Shown here piece after piece: positions 51,622-61,986 of a stretch of DNA of 64,000 nucleotides. The stretch covers positions 992,001-1,056,000 of the forward strand of contig JANVFP010000016.1 of the NCBI GenBank assembly GCA_027919835.1. Reading direction: 5' to 3'. The stretch is from Lentinula raphanica. Its lineage: Eukaryota; Basidiomycota; Agaricomycetes; Agaricales; Omphalotaceae. The notes under the pieces are model-generated. The model made no database searches. It saw only the letters and a program-made list of their open reading frames with translations, and had not been told where the DNA came from. Made by a program: the position numbers and the translations under genes. Position 1 is the stretch's first letter; every line of letters starts with the position of its first letter.

Positions 51622-52394
51622 TCAACGTGGTCCTCTGTATCCGAAGACCACTTTGATTGTGAAGGGCCGATGAGAGGTGTCAGTGTACGACCCGAACGTT
51701 CCATGGGCGGTGGAACTGGGAGAGTGGGGACTTGACAATTGGAACGTTCCATGGGCGGTGGAACTGGCAGAGTGGGGACTTGACAACCGGCGGAACGTTC
51801 CATGGGCGGTGGGATTGGCAGAGTGCGGTTGTTTTCGCATATGTACATCCATGGTGACATCATCGTCAACACAGGCGGGATGAGACTGTCGACTAGAATG
51901 TTTGTTGTAGAGGTCGTTGAGAGTAGAGGCGAAGGGTATAGAGAAATACGTCAAGAACCGTTGTCGAAAAACGGCATCGTCATTCGCCAAACCAGCGGCG
52001 AGTGGGAAAAGATCGAACGCATTAGAGAGGTGATAGTTTTGTGGCTGGTGTCGAAGAAACGCGGTGGAAAAAGAGGCTTCAGCGATGACCTCGCATACAA
52101 TCTGAAAGATAACGAAGAGGTGAGCATTATGTAAATAGAAGCGAACGAGCAGGTTTATACTTGGCGAGCTGCAAGAACCAGATTCGGCTGGATACCAAGC
52201 AAAGAGAGGTCATCTGCGACCCAAGACCGTATGTTCTCCTTGCCCATCTCGAAATAGATCATTTCGTCATCTTCAGTGAGGATGTGATCCTCCGAAATGA
52301 CAGAGGATATCATTTCAAGACGGGATTGTCGTTCGCGAAAATCCAGATTGCTCATAAAGGAGTGTCGAACAAGTTGAGCAGAAAAGAGAAGCAT
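51622..52394 (-). CDS. unknown protein with C-terminal 16-17-residue repeats
   Basis: Not recognised. ATG at 52394; exon 1 52394-52161, intron 52160-52102 (gtataa to tttcag), exon 2 52101-51622, total 714 nt, 237 aa. Exon 1: MLLFSAQLVRHSFMSNLDF, then an acidic helix region (EMISSVISEDHILTEDDEM). Exon 2 starts IVCEVIAEASFS and includes FDLFPLAAGLANDDAVF and YFSIPFASTLNDLYNKH. The C-terminus has three repeats of the type SSPHSASSTAHGTF. At DNA level these lie at 51694, 51742 and 51793 (periods 48 and 51, multiples of three), which fits a coding origin. An alternative 3' end through another frame (PVKRP ... KKRR) is possible; that segment is also duplicated at 53145-53325. A TATA-like tatttata lies about 76 bases upstream. 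Confidence 0.55.
51694..51840 (-). repeat. three tandem repeats of 48 and 51 bases
   Basis: Units starting gaacgttccatgggcggtgg on the plus strand at 51694, 51742 and 51793, each followed by aactgg or gattgg and a gagtgggg/gagtgcgg block. Confidence 0.9.
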
Positions 52395-52659
52395 CGTCGC
52401 GTAATCGCTAGTAACGAAGATGAAAGTTGAAGAAGAAGAATAGCGGCGAGGTGTCTCCTGGCGTGCTGGTATAAATACCTGGAATTAGCTGAAATTTGAA
52501 TCATGTCTCAGTCTCTCCTTTATTGAACCGTTGGTTCTGTACAATGATAAGATGCATTCGGCAGAGGTAAGAAATACACACAACCATATCAATATATGTA
52601 AATGCTATAGGTGGTGAAGGACAAGGTTGCCAATCACTGCAAAAAACGGCCCATGGTTG

Positions 52660-52800
52660 GGAGTGTAATCCGCTCGCATGGTAGCTGCCACCGAGGCTTG
52701 ACTTTCCCCCCGGAGTTCTGCCTCATTTACATTCATTGCCACTATTGATGCAGTACTGTAAGTCTGTATCAGAGTAGTGGGGTCAGACCCACCCGCTACT
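52660..52800. repeat. dispersed repeat, copy 1
   Basis: Shares with 56105-56235 the words catggtag, accgaggcttgact, cctcatttacattcattg, gatgcagta and a cagacccacccgcta / cagatccgccta end. The order and strand are the same. Confidence 0.75.
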
Positions 52801-53144
52801 CAAATCTGTTCTGTACATTCACATGTACAATCATTTTTGTTGCCCGATACCATGAAATTCAAGAGGCATGGAACATGTGAATTCGATGACCTGTGCGACA
52901 CTGCGAGCAAAGGAACTTGAGTACGTACGAGCATTATCATGCACTACGAGTGCATCTTGGTCTTCACATTAGCTTTGCATACGAAAGCAAATTTTCCAAG
53001 CTCATCTGTGATCTAAAGCAATCGCCGCTGCCATCTAGACGAACGCAACTCACTACTAGATCGTGTCTCTCTCGTTCAAAATTGACCGTCGCTGCCTGCG
53101 AACACGAGAAATCAGTGCCAGAGTTTGTTCTGAAAAGGCGAGGA

Positions 53145-53325
53145 TACAAAAGGCGAGTTGAATATATACCTTCGGCCCTACGCTTTCCCTCAGGTTGTGA
53201 GGAATTGGACGGACGTTTGACAGGAATGGATGAGGACTCTTCCTCTGATGATACAACGTGGTCCTCTGTGCCCGAAAACTGGCACGTTGACTGTGGAGGG
53301 CCGATAACAGGTGACATTGACGACA
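53145..53325. pseudogene. partial copy of the 3' region of the gene at 51469-52394
   Basis: Direct duplicate of about 51510-51690 (gactcttcctctgatgat, caacgtggtcctctgt, gagttgaatata / gagatgaatata). Only this piece is present; the first exon and repeat array are absent, so it is a fragment. Both strands keep similar open frames, so the coding strand is inferred only from the more complete locus. Confidence 0.6.
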
Positions 53326-53795
53326 GTCAGCCTGATAATTCAGCAAGCTGAACGATTGGTCACCAGGCTAGCCTAGCTGAATACTGAGGAACATTGATGA
53401 TCGCAAACGAGCGCCCGGCGGCGGCGTTTCTCCAGCGCTGTACCGGGCTGACACTCGGTCCCCTACCCAACCCACACTAGCCCACACTGCACAGTTTCTG
53501 GTGTTCGAAATGATCCAGCGCCTCCTTCTCGTCGATAGCCTAAGTTGTAGGAATCAAATACTCCATTGAAGAACTGAGGGTTCAAAACGTTGAGGAGCAG
53601 GAACAAGTTGAAGTAGAACAAGGGAACAATGCACACTACCACGAACATACACTGCATGATACATACATCACCCAAAGCTTCACTTTACACACAGACACAT
53701 ATAGAGCACACTACATACTGTAGAATGGAGCCGGAATACGGCTCCCCGCGCCTTAGTACTTAGACTTACTTGCTAGCGGTTATAATCAAGAGTTC

Positions 53796-53815
53796 AAAAA
53801 AAAAAAAAAAAAAAA
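53796..53815 (+). repeat. A20 homopolymer
   Basis: Twenty A residues flanked by agagttc and gaacaaggg. Could be a retroposed poly(A) tail, but no matching gene body or clear target duplication is seen. Confidence 0.8.
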
Positions 53816-53919
53816 GAACAAGGGAACAAGTAACAAGGGCGAAGAATTTCTCAGGCTCCATCACCGCGGACAAAATGACGATTACATAAATTCCTGATAA
53901 ATTCTACTGACTAACATGC

Positions 53920-55722
53920 ATGGCGGCCACAGAAGAACGTTCTGAACCCTCGAATGCACATCTCGAAGACCTTTCGCTGATAACCAGAAGACTCTATGTC
54001 TCTCATTTCCTCTCAACATGGAATTCCAGAGTCTTCGAGTACGGCGCCGTGCTATATCTCGCAAAAATCTATCCAGGGACTCTCTTGCCTATGTCGGTCT
54101 ATGCTCTCGCTCGTGCTGCATCTGCTATACTGCTGTCGCCTGTTATTGGGCGCTATATTGATTCTGCTGATCGCCTACATGTTGTTAGACTCTCGATCGG
54201 TATGTACAAGTTTCTAAATTCTTGGTAGCTGGTTGTCCACGATACCAGGCAATCAACCGGTCGAGCTCACGTACCTACCTACGTAGTCTCTCAACGACTC
54301 GCGGTCTCGCTTTCTTGCCTTGTCTTCCTGTCTCTCATCGTCAACTGGCGCTGGACACAATACCTAGGCTCGGGCAGCCTCATTATACTGGCTATCTTGG
54401 CCTGCTTAGAGAAACTCTGTTCCATCATGAATCTCGTCTCCGTTGAGAAGGATTGGGTATGCCTCTCGCCCGCCGTAAGCTCTGCAAGTGACTGATTCGT
54501 CTCAAGGTTGTAGTAATCGCCGGGGAGAATGAGTCAAATCTGACCGGTGCGTGCGACTACGACGTTGGTTCCGGAGGAGTTGCAGAGAATTTGACATGAT
54601 ATAATCAGCGTTGAACTCACAGATGCGTAGGATTGATCTCATCTGCAAGCTTGCAGGACCATTCGCTATTGCTATCATTGACGGATTTTCGACCCAGCTG
54701 GTGATACTGATCAATTTGGGTATGAATTCGGTATCAATCATCATCGAATACTACACGATTGCTAAGGTAGGAGAGAACATTTGCAACCCGTTCTTGAAGC
54801 TTCATTGGGAATCGGCAGGTCTACAACATCGTTCCGGCTCTCCAAGAGCCCAAGATGCCTCCAACTAATGATATACCTCCAATGGAGGGACCAATCAATG
54901 AACGAATTCTACATTTCTGGAAGCGCCTCATCCGAGGTATACGTTCTACTTTCCATGAATTCAACGTCTACTTCCACCATCAAGCTTTCCGACCATCTCT
55001 ATCCAACTCTCTCCTATACTTTACCGTGCTCTCTTTCGCCGGCCAAATGGTCACATACCTTCTTTCCGCTGGATACACCTCACTACACATCGCTGTCGCG
55101 CGAACCCTCTCTGTAGGGTTCGAGATTTCTGCTACGTGGATAGCACCGCTCCTCATGTCACACATCACCCCGATTCGAACTGGGATATGGTTCATCAATT
55201 GGCAGATAATCTGTCTAGCAGTAGGAGTGACTTGGTTCTGGACAACGTTAGGTTCGAAGCCATTCTTGGCAGCCTCGGGGATTGTCGCGGGAACGATCCT
55301 CAGTCGAGTTGGACTTTGGGGATTTGATCTTTCCGTTCAAGTTATCATCCAACAGGCGAGTTTTTTCATGCCATCTCTGAGTATTGTATCGACCTTGTTG
55401 AACTTCCTACTTACATCACATACAGGAAGTCGAGTCAGATATCCGAGGCACGTTCTCCGCTGTAGAAGCTGCCCTGCAAAATCTGTTTGAACTCTTCGCC
55501 TTCACGTCTACTATCATCTTCTCCAAGCCAGAACAGTTCCGGTGGCCGGTCATGATGAGTTTCGTGGCTGTAGCATCTTCTGGGGTGCTGTATGCTTCGT
55601 TTGTCAGGATGAGGAGGGGTCACCTCCTTCATCTTCCTCCGTGTATCGTGCGGAATTCAAAGATGAATACAAGGGCGGACGGAACGGGATATGAATTGAT
55701 TGTGCAGTCACTGGATGTTTGA
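53920..55722 (+). CDS. ferroportin-like transporter (SLC40 family)
   Basis: Multi-pass membrane transporter of the ferroportin family, which exports divalent iron in animals; fungal substrate specificity is not established. Starts MAATEERSEPSNAHLEDLSLITRRLYVSHFLSTWNSRVFEYGAVLYL, the family's first helix signature. Later landmarks: LARAASAILLSPVIGRYIDSADRL, EKLCSIMNLVSVEKDWVVVIAGENESNLTALNSQMRRIDLICKLAGPFAIAIIDGF, FHHQAFRPSLSNSLLYFTVLSFAGQMVTYLLSAGY, and the C-terminal ESDIRGTFSAVEAALQNLFELFAFTSTIIF. Six or seven exons; the last intron (55356-55425) has a GC donor. Frame continuous after splicing, stop at 55720-55722. The first helix keeps the WNSRVFEY region corresponding to the animal N-terminal gating residues. 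Confidence 0.9.
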
Positions 55723-56395
55723 CTATGATCTGTTGTCTATCTTGAGAAGGAAAGAAGAGGAATATATAGTAGTGTGTATTTACTATTCTCTGGATGGAAT
55801 ATAGAAAATTTTAACCCCCTCCTTTGTTCTCGACACCAACTTCCTGATTCACAAAGAGTGAAACTCTCGTTCGACGAAAATACATAGCAGCATGATCAGA
55901 GGAAAGGATACACAAGTATTTTGATAGATCTAAATGCTATTGGTGGTGAGGATGATTTTGGATTATTGTGAAGGTTCAAGAACGACTCAATATGAATCCA
56001 TACCGGCTTACAAGGTTGATGTCGTATGTGCCGCGTTGCTGTATTCATTGTGGTATTCATTGCCACCTGGTCAAGCATCTTCCTCTCTGATCTAAATACA
56101 CCAATGCCGCTCCCATGGTAGTTGCAACCGAGGCTTGACTTCTCCTCCGGAGTCTGCCTCATTTACATTCATTGGTATCCTAGATGCAGTAGCGTATCGT
56201 AGTAGTAGTAGTAGTAGGCTCAGATCCGCCTACTATTTCCTTTGTTATTTTCTACATTGATATTCGTACTACGGCTCACGAGGCAGGGGAACGCTACTGG
56301 AATTGAAACCGACTGCCTATGGGACCTTCAGTACATAAGAAACACAATCCACCGAAAGCACATACTAAGTGAAGCTTGTGAGATTCCGTCAAAAT
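55723..56395. other. intergenic with dispersed repeat copy 2
   Basis: About 670 bases. Contains the repeat partner of 52660-52800 at 56105-56235 and a (gta)6 tract at about 56196-56217. No gene recognised. Confidence 0.5.
56105..56235. repeat. dispersed repeat, copy 2
   Basis: See 52660-52800. In copy 2 the middle part is replaced by a gta microsatellite (about 56196-56217). Confidence 0.7.
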
Positions 56396-57238
56396 ACAGT
56401 CAGTGAGCACGCCGGCTGTTATCTTGACTAGCTCCAGGCAAAGGCGCGTGGTTTCCTTCCACCGTATTAGACACAGATTGGTGAAAGACCTTGCGAAGGA
56501 ATTCGTGAGCCTCGGCTGTGGAGGGGTCCCTGAAGCTCACTACATGCGGAAGAATGTGCAATGATCCTTCCTCCTATGATATTGTTTAGGCACGTTAGTC
56601 ATAAGTTTTCAGTTGACTTACACCAGGCACGTCGTAGTACTTCAAGACCCCACTCGAATCCAACTCGATTTTCGGACCCGCAGGACTTCTCAGATTGGAT
56701 GACGGGGCCGCCACAAGATACCAGCCTCTGCATGCCCTGAAGTCGATGGTCTGTATTCTAGGTGATTCCAACGATACCAACCGACATCAATTATTCTTTC
56801 GGAACCTGGTGTGCCAGGTCTCTCTTCCAACGCTTTCAACTCGGCCTCGATCATTCCGGTCCGGGCTGAACAGTAAGGAACTCCCTCGATATTGTTGGGG
56901 TCGATGTTTGGCATGAAACCATAGTGAACGAAAGCGGGTGCCATTTGTAACAAGTAATGGTCAAGGTCAGCCAAGGCTCTCGTTCGATCCATGATCGTAT
57001 ACCTCGATGGTCTTTGCGAGGCGGGGTAAAATCTGAGCTCGAACTGGACAGTTTTGAGTCCATGACCTGATTCGTGTTCCTGTACAATTCAATGTTGATG
57101 TTTCTCAATCATCAAGATGTATGAGTCGAGAAGACTGTGACTCACATTGCCAGGAAGAGGCAAGGCAGTTGCAAAGATAGCACAGAAAACACCGAGAAAA
57201 AGAACAAACTCTCGGATCGCGATGCCAAAGGGATACAT
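56396..57238 (-). CDS. small secreted protein, unknown family
   Basis: ATG 57238 (MYPFGIAIREFVLFLGVFCA) begins a signal peptide ending near TALPLPGN; in-frame ATGs further upstream (57256, 57268) are less likely. After an intron (about 57145-57081) the frame reads EHESGHGLKTVQFELRFYP, RTRALADLDHYLLQMAPAFVHYGF and AELKALEERPG. It must then change frame to reach RIQTIDFRACRGWYLVAAPSSN and YYDVPG, followed by a GTAAGT intron and a last exon EEGSLHILPHVVSFRDPS to NSRRAH with the stop at about 56396-56401. The frame change near 56760-56835 can be explained by an intron with donor gttgaa or gttgga and acceptor ccctag-like cacctag, or by a frameshift. It resembles the copy A/C proteins only in having an LPLP/LPVP end to the signal peptide. 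Confidence 0.5.
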
Positions 57239-57917
57239 GATGACTGACGGGGACATATAAACACAAGGTGACATTCGACAGAAAATGAACCCACGTAGAA
57301 GGAATTCTGAAGGATGATTTTGATGAAGCAGTGTGAAAAGGGCTGGATAGGATGACGATCGAGTCGGGTGAGGAATAGATAACAGAAAACTTTCTTTGAC
57401 CAGCAAAGAAGAGTTGACCAGGAGAGACCAGGAGGCTGACTAGAGGCGACAGAGGACAGAGATCGAAAAGATGAAAAGGCCTGATGAAGAAAGAGGGCGA
57501 TGGAGAGTCTGGGAGAGTACGGGTTGATCACAATATCCATACAGGCTGTACAAGGCTGTACAGGGCTGTACTTACTACCGTGACGAAATCGAGTGATTTC
57601 TGCTATCAATTCACCAACTTTGCCCAATCTCCTCCAACGTCCCTGTTATTGATTCTGGTAGACATCTTCTCTTCAGCTTCAGCATTCAAATATATCTTCA
57701 AAGTTCGATATTTGACAGATGAAGGAGGTAACCTAGGATATCTTTTCACCAAATAGGTTTATGTTGAAGTTCAAGTTGCATCTGAGGCCTGGGGCGGCAG
57801 TGGGGCCTGATGCACGTGTGCGTGTGAGGTGAATTGCTGTATTCATCGCCGCCCGGCCGTTCAGACTTGGTTCAGACCTCTTCTACTCTAACATCTACAA
57901 TCTATAGTACAATCCCA
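57239..57917. other. divergent promoter region
   Basis: About 680 bases between a minus-strand and a plus-strand gene. Three tandem copies of aggctgtac at about 57541-57570. No gene recognised. Confidence 0.5.
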
Positions 57918-59104
57918 ATGTTCAAGAAGAGAAGTCGTCCGCAAACTCGTGTTCGAGAAATAACACCAGAACCTCTTTTAGCAGAAGAAGAGAATGGAGA
58001 CGATGAAGAAGAGAAACTACCGTAAATCTTCTCTGCACGTCTTTCAACTTATTCCGTCTCATCCACCTTTCCCATAGCTTAGCAGACCTGATCGAACTGC
58101 GTAAAATGAAGAAACTACGACAAGGAATCGACGCTGTCAAGCTAGCCAAAGGCAACGTGAAGAAGAAGCGAAAGCGCACTCGAGAGGAAGAGGAAGAGTT
58201 ACAGGGTGGGTTGCGGAAAGGTGCTGCTGTCGATGAGGAGGAGTGAGTATCTGCCTAGCTCTTTTTACTGGAAGACTTACGTGCTTAGAGAGGAAGACAA
58301 GGATGCCAAAGCGAGAAGAGTCGTACGAACGAATAACTTTACTCAACAGACGAATGCTCTTGATGTGGATAAGCATATGTGCGTCTTTGACTTGGGTTCT
58401 GCGCGTTAGAAGATTTGGAGTAATCATCATCGGCATTTCAGGATGGCTTATATAGAGGAGAATCTCAAAATTCGCTCAAAACCTCGAGAGGAAGCCGGCA
58501 AGAAACCACTCGACCCTCAGGAGGCGTTGTATCAAGTCCCGGATAGATGGAAGGTCGAGCAGAAGAAGACCGCGACCGCTGACGAAGGATCTGTTTCGAA
58601 TAGTTTGACGATGCTTACTGCTATACCCGAAGTTGACTTGGGAATGGAGTTCGTCTTTACTCTCGTTCTACCAAGGGATCATTGCTCATTCTGAATTGTT
58701 ATTCAGTGCTCGTCTAAAGAACATCGAGGAGACCGAAAAGGCTAAACGGGTCGTGGCTGAAGAGCGTAGTGAGAGAAAGAAACCACAGAATAACGACGAA
58801 GAGCATTTGGTTGCCTCGCGATGTAAGTCACATTCATTGTTCTTCCATAGAAAACATCGTCACCTTACCTTGTCTGCATAGTTTATCGACCCAACTTGAA
58901 GCTAAAGTCTGACGCAGATATCATGCGAGATGCGAAATTGGAAGCGATGAATTTACCTGCTTCAGAAGACCAGCCTAGGAGGCAGGATAGACCTCAAATG
59001 GCGACAGACGAGATAGTGAGCGAGTTTGATCATGTTCTCTCAGAACGATTGATTCAACGAAATTCCAGGTTATGGAGCGCTTCAAAAAGCGAATGCGTAA
59101 ATGA
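57918..59104 (+). CDS. tls1: Tls1/C9orf78 (HCA59) family splicing-associated protein
   Basis: Nuclear protein of the telomere length and silencing protein 1 / C9orf78 family, associated with the spliceosome. Starts MFKKRSRPQTRVREITPEP. Exons carry LADLIELRKMKKLRQGIDAVKLAKG (the conserved core helix) with a KKKRKRTR nuclear signal, TNNFTQQTNALDVDKHM, MAYIEENLKIR with LYQVPDRWKVE, then NIEETEKAKR, FYRPNLKLKSDADIMRDAKLEAM, and the family's characteristic C-terminus DEIVMERFKKRMRK. The last residues need a 49-nt intron (gtgagc to ttccag, about 59016-59068); without it the frame reads into unrelated residues. Stop 59102-59104, only about 110 bases from the convergent sedolisin 3' end. Confidence 0.9.
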
Positions 59105-59215
59105 TTGCAAGGATATATGTACAGTAGTACCAATGGGTTATACACACAATGTTACTATGGGGAGATATGTACAGGCACATTCGAAGGTACAGTGTTTGGT
59201 GAGTTGATTGAGAGT

Positions 59216-61768
59216 TCATGGACACCTCAGTACCTCTTCTTTCAGTTTTTCGAAATCCGGAGTTCCAAGACCAGATACTGTTCAGAAATTCATCAGGATC
59301 AGATAATCTCTTGAATGCATAAATCCAAAACGCCTACTGGGATCCCATCCTTCAGTAGCCTGCAAACTATCAGCTTTCCAATCTCAAACCATAGAAGAAA
59401 CACCACGAACATTAAACCCACTCGTCCCACACCCAGGATTATGTCCTATGGTGATATCATTAAACGCTTCCGCGCCTCTCTTGTACAACAAGGGGTTCAG
59501 AAACCCAAGTGCTGGTAACCCAGCTTCAAGACGCGCATCGTTCAACAGCGCGACGATTCCTGCAAAAGTCGGAGACGAAGCGGAGGTACCGGAAACGAGG
59601 AAGGGTTTGCCGCCGATGAAGACGCGGAAGTTAACTCCCTGGGCGGATACGTCTGGGTAGGCCTGTAGGGGATTTGGTGCGGGGCAGACCTGGAATGAGT
59701 AAAAGGCTTACACGACCAAACCTAGAGCGTGAATGACTAATTAGAAGTTACACAAAGGGGAACATCGAGGTACGAGCGTACCTGTTGAACAAACCGGCGT
59801 AGGTGTGTTCTCCGAGTTTGTCCAAGTATCCATCGACGGCTTCAGTCTGGTACCATGGACGAGCAAACTACGATGAAATCAGACAATGGACTGTTTTTGC
59901 AAACAAACGACCTCACGCTAGAGCGAGACATCAGTAGTTGAAACAACTCCTAGTAGCGAAGGTACGCACTAGTCGCTGAAGCCACCTCCGGAAAAGAAGA
60001 CGGCTTCCTCAGGAATCCACCGCGTACCCCCTACGGAAGTAACGCTAGTATCGCCAATAACACGTCAATGCAAAACGTATAGAGAGAACACTACGAACGC
60101 TTACTATGGGCAAGAGCTAAAGAAAAGAGACAGTTGAAAAAATCGTCTACAACAATCTGAGAGAGACCGTATACCTCGGAAAGACAGGAAGGAAACGGGT
60201 CTCGTTTTTCCCGTCGTTCGTGAAGCAGGTCTGATATTTAGGATTGGCCTCTCCATCGCCGACACCGTCATCGCCACTGGAGAAAGTCAAGGTGACGCCG
60301 CGTGCACCTGGTGAGATGAGCAGTTGGAATTTCAACAGTGATATGGATAAGGACAGTGTAGGAAGCCACGAACCGAGTTCCATGAATCGTGAGCAGGTAC
60401 GGCGTGCGTAATCTTCGGGCACTACATAGGAACGGACGACGTTAACAAAGTCAAAAGAACATATAACCTAAAAGGCTTACCAGTCTGTTCATGGTCACCA
60501 TAGCTTGTTGATATCGTCAGTGGAGGGTCGTCCTGGGAAAGTACGTAGTCTAGCCACTGCATAGTACATTATGAATCCTGTCCAGCTAACCAGCCAGCCG
60601 AAGGAAGGTCTCACCTCTGAATAAGGTTCGTTGGTATTCGACGGCGTAATCGAGTCTGGTTTGAAGGGCGGGTTTCCACTTGTAGAGTAGAACGTTCCAG
60701 GTGTTGGGTAGCTAAGCCCAAAAGCGAATTGTACATCCAAGTTAGCCTCGTCTCCAGCTCGCTGACTGGATTGATTGTTCGTGCCGTCTAGCTAGAATCA
60801 GTGCCAGTGGGAGGTGGGCAACGGAGTTCAAGACATACCGTTAACGAGAACGACGTCGAATGAAACGTTGTTAGAGACTCCAGATTTCTGATCCGCAAAA
60901 AAGAGCCTCAGGTCTTCTTGATTAGCGTACTGCTGTAGATATCCGGTGATTCCAATGGAGTTTCTTGAACGACCATTTGGTGTGTAACCAGCGGTGTTGT
61001 AAAGAGTCTGAAGGCATTTGAGTGTCACGGTGTGATTGCAGTCTGATTGAGTGTCTAAGCTCGGTGTCAAATCCTCTGAGTCGTTCGTGTGACCAGTGTT
61101 GGTCTGGTACCGGTCAAAAGCGAGCTCGTTTGCCTTGTACAGCGTGGTCCTCATGTTCGAGAAACGAGAAAACATGGTAGTGGGTTGAATGAGGTCAATG
61201 TGGTCGACCAGATGCTCCGGAAGACTGTAGCTGGAAGTACGAACGATGAATTCACCATCGTCGTGTTGCCAAACATGATAGGTCTACTCCGTACAAAAAG
61301 CTATCATCAAACTGCCACGAGGTCCGACGCGATATGGAAAACACGTACAGTATCAAGCATTTTCTCCGCCAGACTGACCTCGAGGTCTACAATGATCCAA
61401 TCTTGCGCGGGAGTACGGGTTATACTCGCGTCTTCGATACCATGTGAGTCTATCCATGCATTTACCAGCTCGAGACTATGTTCTGACGGAGCGACGAGAT
61501 CTTCTACCTCGCTTTTTGAGAGGTGTTTTCCATATCGCTCGTGGTCTGGGTCGCTGATCTCTTGTATATGATTTTCCAAGACGTGTATTTGCGGTTGAAC
61601 AAGACCAATTCGCAGTTCAATACGGCTATCTGGAGGTGGAAGACTGTGTTTCTTCCATTGTCTTGGAGGCACGACGGATTGCTTGAGACGACTGGAAGCT
61701 AAACGACTAGGGTTTGCAGCGAGTGAAAGGCCAATGAAGAAGATGAGCCACAACGAGGCCAGCTTCAT
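59216..61768 (-). CDS. sedolisin (S53) tripeptidyl-peptidase-like protease, copy 3
   Basis: Secreted acid peptidase. The signal peptide begins [18 protein letters not shown]; prodomain [37 protein letters not shown]. Catalytic Glu/Asp lie in [14 protein letters not shown] (about 60750), oxyanion Asp in [12 protein letters not shown] (about 60260), nucleophile Ser in [12 protein letters not shown] (about 59580). The C-terminal exons give [19 protein letters not shown] and the stop at 59216-59218. Many short introns, mostly at the same places as in sedolisin 1; here the intron after MELG has a normal GT donor. Much more diverged from copy 1 than the pseudogene is, so it is an older paralogue and not part of the recent tandem duplication. 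Confidence 0.9.
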
Positions 61769-61986
61769 GGCGGATCAAGCAGAGTAAAGGGCGAGAGCCT
61801 TGAGGGGCAAAAAATCTTGGAGTCATTCGCTGGCAGACTTCGATTATATAGCATTTTTCGTTTAGAGTAGTAATGGAGGAAAGAAGAATACCAAATTGGG
61901 TAATTCGCGAACAAGCGCCCATAGGCGTTTGGCGATTACGTCACTAAATCAAGAATTTTGACTTTTGACTTTCACCAGCTTTCACC
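61769..61986. other. short divergent promoter
   Basis: 218 bases between sedolisin 3 (minus) and the cysteine synthase-like gene (plus). tatata at about 61847 could serve the minus gene. Nothing else seen. Confidence 0.5.

Larger units (their letters stand above)
52395..53919. other. 1.5 kb gene-poor region with two repeat families
   Basis: Holds the promoter of the minus-strand unknown gene; a segment at about 52610-52800 related to 56090-56250; a segment at about 53145-53325 related to 51510-51690; and a run of 20 A at 53796-53815. A minus-strand ATG frame of 64 codons (53657-53463) has a hydrophobic start but no support. No RNA gene recognised. Confidence 0.45.

Noticed and set aside
52600..52800. 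Possible lipopeptide mating pheromone precursor gene
   Set aside because: I looked for a short frame ending in a CaaX box near the small repeat-associated frames; none ends with Cys-aliphatic-aliphatic-X, and no pheromone receptor gene is in the window.
53463..53657. 64-codon minus-strand frame with hydrophobic N-terminus
   Set aside because: Could be a small secreted or membrane peptide, but there is no homologous copy in the window, no promoter evidence and no family match that I know.
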